From: Novosphingobium meiothermophilum
Lineage (GTDB): Bacteria > Pseudomonadota > Alphaproteobacteria > Sphingomonadales > Sphingomonadaceae
DNA length: 64,000 nt
NCBI RefSeq assembly: GCF_003171715.1
Contig: NZ_QGHL01000012.1
Location: 90,633-154,632, forward strand
Direction of reading: 5' to 3'
The notes under the pieces are model-generated. The model searched no databases, was not told the origin of the DNA, and worked only from the letters and a program-made list of their open reading frames with translations. Of this stretch, positions 11,100 to 19,300 are shown piece by piece. A program made the position numbers and the translations under genes. Within the stretch, counting starts at the first letter, position 1, and each line of letters begins with the position of its first letter.

Positions 11100-11972
11100 T
11101 CAGGGGGTGATGCGGATCAGCGCTGTCGGCGCTTCCCTGGTCCGCGCGTTCACCTTCCAGACCAGTGCCCTGGCATTGGCCATCCCATTGGGCACAGCTG
11201 TCGGGCCTTCGTCGGTATTGTTCGCCAGAATCTCGCCATCCGTTACGATTGTCAGCACGCCGTCAAGGACCGGCATTCCCTCACCTCCGGCCTTGGTGCT
11301 CTTCTCGTCGGCAACGGCTGTTGCCGCACCCATGAAGGGATTGCCGTTTGAGGCCGGGGTCATTGCCGGAGCCTCGATGCGCACACCGCCATCGGCGCGG
11401 CGGATCATGGTGATGAAGGGCGTTACCATCGGCAGCTTCTCCACCAGGGGGAAGCTGAAATCATGGTCGAGGCGGCCGGATACCGCATATTCCACCTCGA
11501 ACCGGCCATCGCCCCTGTCGACCACCGATTTCCAGCCCTTCTGGCGGCGCAGCCGGTCGGCAAACTCGGCCGCCGCGCGCGGATCGGCCGGGTCGATGCC
11601 GCCCAGCATGGCCTTCATCATCTGGTCGTCGGACTTCTTCTTTTCGGCCGCCGCTGCCCGACTTGCGGCGATGTCCTGCTCCCACGCGCGGCGCTGTTCG
11701 GCCAGTTCCTCCTTCGAGCACTTGCGCTTTTCGCCGCTATCATCGTCGTAGCAGGGCGCCGGTTCGAACATCTCGTTTTCACTCTTGCGACGGCCTTCCT
11801 CCTCGGCCGCCTTCGACAGGGCCAGCACGTGGATTTCGCCCTTGTAGGCAAAGCTGAAGCTGCCATCCCGGCGCAGGTCGATCTGCGACGTGAACCGACC
11901 CGGCATCAGCAGGCAGCCTGCCAGAAGCATCGTTGCCGCCACGGCGGCAGCCAGTGTGATCGAGCGCTTCAT
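11100..11972 (-). CDS. Predicted lipoprotein of unknown function
   Basis: A 290-aa protein with a type II signal peptide: MKRSITLAAAVAATMLLAGC, the lipobox LAGC giving Cys20 as the lipidated residue. The mature part has a conserved-looking FTSQIDLRRDGSFSFAYKGEI start, a charged Lys/Glu-rich middle with two Cys about 12 residues apart (APCYDD...KRKC), and a beta-rich C-terminal half. It resembles lipoproteins annotated only as hypothetical in sphingomonads; no function can be given. It is convergent with hupB and 32 bases downstream of rlmB, so both may be co-transcribed. Confidence 0.85.
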   Translation of the reverse strand: MKRSITLAAAVAATMLLAGCLLMPGRFTSQIDLRRDGSFSFAYKGEIHVLALSKAAEEEGRRKSENEMFEPAPCYDDDSGEKRKCSKEELAEQRRAWEQDIAASRAAAAEKKKSDDQMMKAMLGGIDPADPRAAAEFADRLRRQKGWKSVVDRGDGRFEVEYAVSGRLDHDFSFPLVEKLPMVTPFITMIRRADGGVRIEAPAMTPASNGNPFMGAATAVADEKSTKAGGEGMPVLDGVLTIVTDGEILANNTDEGPTAVPNGMANARALVWKVNARTREAPTALIRITP

Positions 11973-12004
11973 CGCATCCTCCCGCCTGACCCTGTCCGGG
12001 CGTG

Positions 12005-12832
12005 TCAGTTGCCGCGGGTTGCCACCGCATAGAGCGCAATCGCCGCCGCGTTCGAGACGTTAAGGCTTTCGATGGCCGAAGCAATGGGAAGCCGTGCAAT
12101 CGCATCGCAGTGCTGCGCCACGTTGTGGCGCAGCCCTTCGCCCTCCGCGCCAAGCACCAGCACCACCGGGCCTGCGGGAACGGCGGAAGGAAATACGGCC
12201 TTGCCATCGCCATCAAGGCCGATGCGCCAGTAGCCTTCCTCGCTCATCCTTTCGAGCGCGCGTGCAAGGTTCACCACACGCACCCAGGGCACGATCTCCA
12301 GCGCGCCCGATGCCGATTTGGCCAGCGTTCCCGATTCCGGCGGGGCATGACGATCCTGCGTGACCAGCGCGGCGACGCCGAATGCCGCGCATGACCGCAG
12401 GATCGCGCCCACGTTGTGCGGATCGGTTACAGAATCGAGCACCACGATCGTGCGGCCGTCGGCCTCGTCCAGAATGTCGTCGAGCGCAACGTCGTCGAGC
12501 GGCGCGCAATCGAGCACCAGCCCCTGATGCGGCGCGTCCCTTGCCACCAGACGCGCAAGATCGGCGGCCTGTGCATATTCGACGGGAAGAGTGGGGGGCA
12601 GTTCGGCGTCATGATCGTCGAGCATCGCCTGAATGGCCTCGCGCGTGCCCCAAAGCTTCTTCGCATCGCGGTTGGGATTGGTGAGCGCAGCCTCCACCGC
12701 ATGACGCCCCCACAGGCGCACCGATCCGGCGCTGCCCCGGCCAGAGCCGCGCCCGCCCTTGTTGCGGCCTGCGCGCCCGCGCAAGGCACGGCCTCTGGGG
12801 TTGTCGTCGTGACGGTTGCCGTTGCTGGGCAT
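12005..12832 (-). CDS. rlmB: 23S rRNA (guanosine-2'-O-)-methyltransferase RlmB-like (SpoU/TrmH family)
   Basis: A 275-aa SPOUT methyltransferase. A basic Gly/Arg-rich N-terminal stretch (about 35 residues) precedes the substrate-binding domain (VRLWGRHAVEAALTNPNR). The three SpoU motifs follow: VTDPHNVGAILRSCAAFGV (motif 1), VVLVLGAEGEGLR (motif 2) and IPI-type IASAIESLNVSNAAAIALY (motif 3), which build the trefoil-knot SAM site. RlmB methylates G2251 of 23S rRNA; the closely related TrmH acts on tRNA, but the domain order with an N-terminal binding domain favours the RlmB type. It is divergent from the tRNA gene. Confidence 0.9.
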   Translation of the reverse strand: MPSNGNRHDDNPRGRALRGRAGRNKGGRGSGRGSAGSVRLWGRHAVEAALTNPNRDAKKLWGTREAIQAMLDDHDAELPPTLPVEYAQAADLARLVARDAPHQGLVLDCAPLDDVALDDILDEADGRTIVVLDSVTDPHNVGAILRSCAAFGVAALVTQDRHAPPESGTLAKSASGALEIVPWVRVVNLARALERMSEEGYWRIGLDGDGKAVFPSAVPAGPVVLVLGAEGEGLRHNVAQHCDAIARLPIASAIESLNVSNAAAIALYAVATRGN

Positions 12833-13009
12833 GGGATTACCTTCTTTCCGGGAAGAGCGTTCAAAAAATCATGCCGCGAATGCCAGCCTGCCCATTGACA
12901 GGCAAGCCTCCCTTCGCCAAAGGGGCCGCCACTCGGCCGGACAGTCTCGCTTGAGACTTTGAAAATCGGTTCTTTCCTTCGGGAAGACCGACACCGGCAG
13001 CACTGGTGT

Positions 13010-13095
13010 GGACAGGTGGCCGAGTGGTTAAAGGCAGCAGACTGTAAATCTGCCCGCGCAAGCGTACGCTAGTTCGAATCTAGCCCTGTCCACCA
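13010..13095 (+). tRNA. tRNA-Tyr (GTA)
   Basis: A class II tRNA with acceptor stem GGACAGG/CCTGTCC, encoded ACCA 3' end, anticodon loop CTGTAAA (anticodon GTA), a long variable arm (CCCGCGCAAGCGTACGC region) and T-loop AGTTCGAATCT. The anticodon and long variable arm identify bacterial tRNA-Tyr. An integrase gene starts 197 bases downstream, so its 3' end is the likely attachment site of the island. Confidence 0.97.
13069..13095 (+). other. Putative attachment site (attL) in the tRNA 3' end
   Basis: P4/ICE-type tyrosine recombinases commonly use the T-arm and 3' end of a tRNA gene. The tRNA is intact and followed directly by the integrase, so this end is the expected crossover region. No second copy of this sequence is found in the remaining 51 kb, so the right end must lie beyond the window. 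The exact core cannot be set from one end. Confidence 0.45.
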
Positions 13096-13208
13096 CCCCC
13101 TTATCCGCAAGCATCCACGAATGACCGTGGAAATCCCAGAAAACCTAGGGTATTCTGCACTTCTTGGCCCGCATTTGTCCGCTGCTGTTTGCATGCAGCC
13201 GGAGGCTA

Positions 13209-13287
13209 GTGTGGGAGGGATGTGGGAGTAAGTTGGCTTACTCCCACACTGCACCCCTCCCAAGGTGGGCTTGAAAGTGTGGGAGGA
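13209..13287. repeat. Cluster of TGTGGGAG repeats in front of the integrase
   Basis: Five copies of a TGTGGGAG(G/T)-like word lie here: direct at 13210-13220, 13221-13230 and 13278-13287, inverted at 13239-13248 and about 13254-13262 (the last less exact). The two central copies form a perfect 10-bp inverted repeat (TGGGAGTAAG/CTTACTCCCA, loop TTGG). A further TGTGGGA lies just behind the integrase stop (14505-14511). The arrangement fits arm-type binding sites of a recombinase, or an operator of the integrase promoter. Confidence 0.6.
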
Positions 13288-13291
13288 AGAA

Positions 13292-14503
13292 ATGGGCAAG
13301 CTCACGGCGGTAGCGGTCAAGGCAGCGATGGCGAATCCTGGCACCTATCAGGATGGCGATGGATTGGTGCTCAGGGTCGATAAGCGTGGTGGAGCCTATT
13401 GGGTCCTAAGGCTCCAGCGAGACGGCAAGCGACAGGATATCGGCTTGGGTAGCGCCAAGCAGATGACACTCGCAGAAGCGCGGCAAAAAGCCACGGTCTT
13501 GCGTAAGGCGGTTAAGGTCGACCACCGCGATGTTCTGGCCGAGAAAAAAGACGAGGCCGCTGCCAAGGTGACGTTCCGCGCTGCCGCGACTCAGTACCAC
13601 AGCGAAAACGAGGCGGGCTGGAAAAGCACGGTCTATGCGCGCCAGTGGCTCGCCAGTCTCGAAAACTATGCCTTTCCGAAGCTGGGTGACATGCCGACGG
13701 GTAGCATCAGCAGTGCTGATATCATCGCTGTGCTGACCCCGATCTGGCAGGAAATCCCCGATACCGCCCGCCAGGTCCGCAACCGGATTTGCGCCGTGCT
13801 GGATTATTCCCACGCGAAGGGCTGGCGCTCCCGCGAGGCTCCATCGGGCAATGGCAGTCTGAAGGCGGGTCGCGGTCTGCCACGGCAAGTGAAGGTACGT
13901 GAGAATCGCAAAGCGATGCCCTATGTCGCGCTGCCCGGATTCCTCACCGCCTTACGGCGTAAGCCATCCTTCGGGCGGCTTGCGCTGGAGTTGCTCATCC
14001 TGACTGGAGTGCGCAGTCAGGAGGTCCGCCTGGCGACATGGTCTGAATTTGACCTGGAGAGCCGGTTGTGGACCATCCCCGCCGAGCACATGAAGCGAAA
14101 CAAGGCGCATATCGTGCCGCTGTCTGACGAGGCTCTGGCCGTGCTTGCAAAAGCCGATGCCCTGCGGATGTCTGAGAGCGATGTCGTGTTCCCCGGCGTG
14201 GCTGGTAAGCCTATGTCTGACATGACGCTGCTCAAGGTGCTGCGGGACATGAGCGAACCATACCACGTCCACGGCTTCCGCTCTGCGTTCACCGATTGGG
14301 CAGCAAATGAGGGCATCCCCGATGCCGTGGTAGAAGCTGCTCTCGCGCACAAGACGCCCGACGCTGTCCAGGCTGCCTATCGCCGCACAACCTATCTCGG
14401 CACACCCGACCAGCCGGGCGCCCGCGTGAAGTTGATGGCAGCTTGGGGGCGTTACTGCCTAGGGGTGGCGACGGGCGCGGACAGGGCAGCCCCGCCGGCT
14501 TGA
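13292..14503 (+). CDS. int: P4-type tyrosine recombinase (island integrase)
   Basis: A 403-aa site-specific integrase. The N-terminal DUF4102-type arm-binding domain (LTAVAVKAAMANPGTYQDGDGLVLRV) is followed by a core-binding region and the catalytic domain with Arg241 (TGVRSQEV), His327 and Arg330 (HGFRSAFTDWA), His353 (LAHKTPD) and nucleophile Tyr363 (AAYRR). ATG 13292 is chosen because GGGAGGAAGAA lies just before it and MGKLT begins the domain; a GTG at 13265 would add nine odd residues. It integrates and excises the element at the adjacent tRNA-Tyr. Confidence 0.95.
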   Translation: MGKLTAVAVKAAMANPGTYQDGDGLVLRVDKRGGAYWVLRLQRDGKRQDIGLGSAKQMTLAEARQKATVLRKAVKVDHRDVLAEKKDEAAAKVTFRAAATQYHSENEAGWKSTVYARQWLASLENYAFPKLGDMPTGSISSADIIAVLTPIWQEIPDTARQVRNRICAVLDYSHAKGWRSREAPSGNGSLKAGRGLPRQVKVRENRKAMPYVALPGFLTALRRKPSFGRLALELLILTGVRSQEVRLATWSEFDLESRLWTIPAEHMKRNKAHIVPLSDEALAVLAKADALRMSESDVVFPGVAGKPMSDMTLLKVLRDMSEPYHVHGFRSAFTDWAANEGIPDAVVEAALAHKTPDAVQAAYRRTTYLGTPDQPGARVKLMAAWGRYCLGVATGADRAAPPA

Positions 14504-14595
14504 GTGTGGGATCAGCTTACCGATGCTCTCGCGCAGCAACTGAGACGAGAGGCAAACTCTCACCTTGAGCGTCGCTCTACAATTCGGAGCGACCG

Positions 14596-15252
14596 CTAAA
14601 AGCGCCAATGGCGAAGCACTTCGCGGACATAGCCAGGAGTCTCACCATTGCGGGGAATGCCGCCTGCACGCTCAACGGCGCCGGGACCTGCATTGTAGGC
14701 AGCTACCGCGAGGTGGACCACGCCAAACCTGTCGAGCATCTGCCGCAGGTATCGCGCTGCGCCGAAGATGTTGGCCATTGGATCGAAGCGATTGAAGACC
14801 CCAAGCTCTTTTGCCGTAGCGGGCATCAGCTGCCCAAGGCCCGCGGCACCCGCCGGGCTGACAGCCAAAGGGTTGTAACGAGATTCTGTCCATACGAGCG
14901 CATCAAGCAGGCCCGCAGGCAATGAGTACTTCGCCTCAGCGGCATAGATGTGAGGCAAGTAGCTCGCTCGCCGAAACCCGGATGGGGCCGGCTTGGCATT
15001 GGGTTCGTATCTATATGGCAGGTTGACCCGGCTATCGTCCGCCACTGACAGGCGCGGTGCTGGGGCGGTCTGCGCGGAACGCCAGAGTCCATGCTCGACC
15101 AGTTGGAAGCCGTTTGATGCTTCCGCAATCCGAATGCCTTCGGATGGGATCGCCGCAGCGCCGTTCGTGGCTGGCGCTGCTATGTCCTGAGCACCGGCCG
15201 GGATAGCAGAAGTGATCGCGATGCTCGCGATCAAGAGAGTTCTGATTGTCAT
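14596..15252 (-). CDS. VirB1-like lytic transglycosylase
   Basis: A 218-aa exported murein hydrolase. A signal peptide ([22 protein letters not shown]) leads; the SLT domain occupies the second half with [30 protein letters not shown] (Glu in WTESRYNP is the catalytic acid) and [19 protein letters not shown]. VirB1-type enzymes open peptidoglycan locally for type IV secretion machinery. ATG 15252 is chosen over an upstream in-frame ATG at 15300 because the signal peptide begins there and AAGGATCGAGAA precedes it. A LexA-box-like site lies 32 bases upstream. The rest of the transfer apparatus is outside the window. Confidence 0.9.
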   Translation of the reverse strand: MTIRTLLIASIAITSAIPAGAQDIAAPATNGAAAIPSEGIRIAEASNGFQLVEHGLWRSAQTAPAPRLSVADDSRVNLPYRYEPNAKPAPSGFRRASYLPHIYAAEAKYSLPAGLLDALVWTESRYNPLAVSPAGAAGLGQLMPATAKELGVFNRFDPMANIFGAARYLRQMLDRFGVVHLAVAAYNAGPGAVERAGGIPRNGETPGYVREVLRHWRF

Positions 15253-15283
15253 TTCTCGATCCTTGTCTAGTCGAATCGAGTGA

Positions 15284-15298
15284 GAACATATAAAGAAC
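15284..15298 (-). promoter_or_regulatory. LexA (SOS) box in front of the transglycosylase gene
   Basis: Reads GTTC-TTTATAT-GTTC on the minus strand, an exact match to the alphaproteobacterial LexA consensus GTTC-N7-GTTC, located 32-46 bases upstream of the start at 15252. Three similar sites occur in this element. Confidence 0.7.
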
Positions 15299-15377
15299 AA
15301 GTGATGTAGGAAAACTGGATTGGCGCGAGTGCAGAGCGGAGGCTGCGCGGGGAAGGCACCTCAACCGGAGAAGGTCG

Positions 15378-16274
15378 ATGCCCCCGTTAGACAAAGTTCA
15401 TCAACTCGAACGCCGCGCCCGCACGATCGTCGAAAGCCTTCAGGGTAGATGGAGTCGCGGCAAAGGCATGTGCTGCTGCCCCGCACACGACGACCGTACC
15501 CCCTCGCTGAGTGTGACACTGGGTCGGAAAGCGATCCTGTTTCATTGCTTTGCGGGATGCTCGAATGAGGAGGTCATTGCGGCACTAGACCGCCAGGGTG
15601 TTCGCAGCTGTGACCTGTTCGATAGCTCTGGCGCCGTGGCCGCTGATCGACCGGAAAAAAGGGCCTTCAATTCCAACGCGCGGCGTTTGTGGCATTCGGC
15701 GACGGCGATCTCGGGCAGCTCTGCCGAAGGATACCTCGCGCAGCGCGGGATTCTGCGTGCCTCTGATCAGCTCCGTTATCTCGAGCGTACGCCGCTCGGA
15801 CCACGCGGTGCAGTACAGTACCTCCCTGCAATGTTGGCGGCCGTCACGACTGACATCGGCATAATCGCGATACACAGGACATTTCTCGACGCGCCGAGCG
15901 CAAGGCTCGCCGCTTTCGATCGGCCGAAGCGTGCATTGGGAAGCCTCGGCTGTGGTGCAGTCAGACTTGCCCCGCCGGCCGCAGGCCGGTTGGGCCTTGC
16001 CGAAGGTATCGAAAGCGCCCTGTCAGCCATGCAGTTGTCCGGGATTCCTTGCTGGGCAACGCTCGGGAACGAGCGGTTCGGCCTCGTCGCGATCCCGGAG
16101 AGTGTGCGCGAGCTCCACTTGTTCATCGACAATGATCCGGGAGGCGAACTCGCGGATCAGCGCGCGCGGAAGGCTTATTCTGCATCGGGCCGGGTGATCC
16201 GCTCGCGAGCGCCAGCATTGACCGGTTTCGACTGGAACGATGAACTCAAGGCGAGGCTCGCTCGGAAAACCTGA
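15378..16274 (+). CDS. CHC2 zinc finger / Toprim primase-like protein
   Basis: A 298-aa protein with a DnaG-like zinc-binding module (ligand candidates Cys34, His37, Cys57, Cys61 in CCCPAHDD...FHCFAGC) and a C-terminal Toprim domain (GLAEGIESALSAMQ with the acidic Glu; HLFIDNDPGG with the DxD). Plasmid and ICE proteins of this form are thought to prime or process the incoming strand, but the full polymerase domain of DnaG is not obvious, so primase activity is inferred. It precedes the large helicase gene by 75 bases and probably acts with it. GGAGAAGG precedes the start. Confidence 0.85.
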   Translation: MPPLDKVHQLERRARTIVESLQGRWSRGKGMCCCPAHDDRTPSLSVTLGRKAILFHCFAGCSNEEVIAALDRQGVRSCDLFDSSGAVAADRPEKRAFNSNARRLWHSATAISGSSAEGYLAQRGILRASDQLRYLERTPLGPRGAVQYLPAMLAAVTTDIGIIAIHRTFLDAPSARLAAFDRPKRALGSLGCGAVRLAPPAAGRLGLAEGIESALSAMQLSGIPCWATLGNERFGLVAIPESVRELHLFIDNDPGGELADQRARKAYSASGRVIRSRAPALTGFDWNDELKARLARKT

Positions 16275-16283
16275 TCAGCGAGC

Positions 16284-16349
16284 CAGAGGGGAGGGGGCCT
16301 TCGGCTGATTGAGGCCTGCGAGACGCAGGACCTCGTCAGGAGGTTTCCC
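16284..16349 (+). promoter_or_regulatory. Structured 5' leader with base-paired ribosome binding site (helicase gene)
   Basis: A purine-rich start (CAGAGGGGAGGGGGC) is followed by a small GCC-TTC-GGC hairpin and then a long hairpin: CTGA (16305-16308) with TCAG (16336-16339), GAGG (16311-16314) with CCTC (16331-16334), CTGCG (16316-16320) with CGCAG (16324-16328). TCAG overlaps the ribosome binding site TCAGGAGG. The first 15 bases and the CTGATTGAG anchor recur in front of the parB-like gene at 31829-31860. Confidence 0.6.
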
Positions 16350-19300
16350 ATGTCCAACTCTCCCCTCGCCTTCGCATTCGATCCACCATCTCCGCCGCTT
16401 GTCGTGACGGCAGCCAACGCAATGGCGTTGCAATTGGCAGCAGGCAGCGCGCTTTCGCGCAGCGACATCAACCGCATCATGACGGACCACTTCGGCGGAA
16501 CCGATGCACTCGGGGCATGGTCAATCCGTGATGCTCACGCTGCGCTCGAGCTGGCGCAGGTTCAATACCTGCAAGCGTTCCATCAGATCCAGCTCTCAAC
16601 CCCGATCGACGAGGCGGATCAGTTCTTCTGCTGCCTCGATGACCGAATTCCGACCCAAACCAATCGCAGCGACGAGCAGATCGAATGGCAGCAATTCGCA
16701 ACGCCGCCGCGCCTCGCCTGGCTCGCTGCCCGAGCTTGCGCGCTGGGTGCCGATGAGCTCGCGCTTGAACCTTCGGCCGGTACCGGCATGCTCGCAGTCT
16801 GGGCGGCCAAAGCCGGTACGCGCCTTGCCTTGAACGAAATCTCGCCGCTGCGCCGCGACTGCCTGACAGCTGTGTTCCCGGCTGCCCGCGTGACCGGACA
16901 TGATGCCGAGTTGATCGACGAATTGCTCGATCCGGCCGTTGTCCCAAGCGCCGTGCTCATGAACCCGCCCTATTCTCACGGGATCGAGCGGGGCCACAAT
17001 GGCCGCACCGGCGCGAGGCATCTACGATCGGCCTGGAACCGCCTTGCCCCCGGCGGACGGCTTGTCGCGATCATGCCTGAATGGTTCGATTGCGCGCGGT
17101 TTCTGGCCGGGGCGAAGGGGCCAGTGTCGTTGCGGCTCAATGCCGCGGTCGAACGTGCCTTCTTCAAGAATGGCACCGGGATCACCACGCGACTGCTGGT
17201 TCTCGATAAGGTGGAAGGCGCGAACGAGCCCGTCGCTATTCGCACGAACGCGTTCCGCCAGCTGGTCGATCTTGTCGATGCTTTGCCGGCTCGCGCCAGC
17301 TTGGAGGCTGTTACTGAGCAATCAAGCCTTCCGGCTCGTGCGCCGTTTCGCCTGGTGGCGGTGCCGCGTAGGCCGCTGCCGACACCAGCCAGGGTCACGC
17401 CTGCAGCATCCGCCATCGGGAGGCTCACCTACCAGTCACTCGAAGTACCTGCACCGCTTGCGCCCCAGGTCGGGCACTATCTGCCCTATCGTCCCAGCAG
17501 GATCGTGATCGACGGTGCGGCCGAGCATCCGACACCACTCGTTGAGTCCGTCGCCATGGGCTCGATCGCTGCACCGATGCCCGAAGCTGTGCCGCAGCTA
17601 CCCGAAGGGTTGGTCGCCAAGGGCCTGCTGTCTGCTGCCCAGGCAGAGACGCTCATCTACGCTTCAAGCGCCCATGCGCGCGATCTTCCCGGGCGGTTCG
17701 AGCCGGAGGATAAAGGCTGCTCGTTCAAGGCATCGGCGGAGGGCCAGGTCTATCGCCAGGGCTATTTTCTTGGCGATGGCACAGGCGCCGGCAAGGGCCG
17801 TCAGGTTGCGAGCGTCATTCTCGATCGCTGGGTGCGCGGTGAACGCTGCCATATCTGGATTTCGAAGAACGAGGCGCTGCTAGAAGATGCCCGGCGTGAC
17901 TGGGCTGCGCTTGGTGGTCTGCCGATCGACATCCAGCCTCTGGCTTCCTGGAAACTCGGCAGCCCCATCGCCATGCGAGAGGGCATTCTCTTCGTGACCT
18001 ACCCGACCCTGCGTTCGGGCCGAAACGATGCAACCCGCCTCGATCAGATCCTGGCATGGGCGGGCGACGACTTCGACGGTGTCATCGTGTTCGACGAGGC
18101 GCACGCCATGGCCAATGCCGCTGGCGGGGAAGGATCGCGCGGCAAGGTCAAGGGATCGGAGCAGGGTATCGCTGGAGTGCGCCTGCAAAACCTCCTGCCC
18201 CGCGCACGGGTGCTATATGCCTCGGCAACAGGCGCGTCCGACGTCAACAATTTGGCATATGCGACGCGCCTTGGGCTGTGGGGGCCGGAAACCGCCTTCG
18301 CCAATCGCGAGGCCTTCGTCGCCGACATTCGTGACGGCGGAATCGCAGCGATGGAGCTGGTCGCACGGGACCTCAAGTCGCTCGGTCTCTACACCGCGCG
18401 CGCATTGTCCTTCGCCGGCGTCGAATACGAGATCCTCGAGCATAGCCTGACCGAGGATCAGATCGCGGTCTATGATGCCTATGCTGAGGCCTGGGCGATC
18501 ATCCATGCCAACCTGAGCGACGCGCTGGAGGCCACGCGGATCGTCGACAGCGAAACCGGCGGGACGCTCAACTCCGGTGCCAAGTCCGCAGCGCTCTCGA
18601 TCTTCGAGGGAACCAAGCAGCGCTTCTTCGCGCAGCTGCTTCTGTCGATGAAGCTGCCCAGCCTGTTACCAGCTATCGACGCTGCGATTGCTGACGGGCA
18701 CGCGGTAGTCGTCCAGTTGGTCTCAACGGCAGAAGCCATGCTCAACCGCCGGCTTGCCGAACTTTCGGACGAGGAACGCGAAGCGCCGGAGATCGACCTG
18801 TCCCCGCGGGAATATGTGATCGACTACCTCGGCAAGAGCTTTCCTGTCCGGCTGATGGCCGTCTTCACCGATGAAAACGGCAATCCTCGCTCAGAGCCGA
18901 TGAGCGACGAGCAAGGCGCGCCGGTGCTGTGCCGATCAGCACTCGCTGCGCGCGACCGGATGATCGAGCAGCTCTGCGCCTTACCGCCGATTGCCACCGC
19001 GCTCGATGCCATCATCGAACGCTTCGGCGTCGATCAGGTGGCGGAAGTCACTGGTCGCACGCGCCGGCTTATTCTCGGGCATGAGGGTCGTCAGAAACTT
19101 CAATCGCGCTCGCCGCGAGCCAATGTGGCCGAAACCCAGGCATTCATGGACGGGGCCAAGCGCATCCTTGTCTTTTCCGACGCCGGGGGAACCGGACGCA
19201 GCTACCATGCCGATCTCGCTGCGAAGAACCAGGCCCGCCGCGTCCATTTTCTGCTCGAGCCAGGATGGCGGGCTGATGCGGCAATCCAAGGGCTTGGCCG

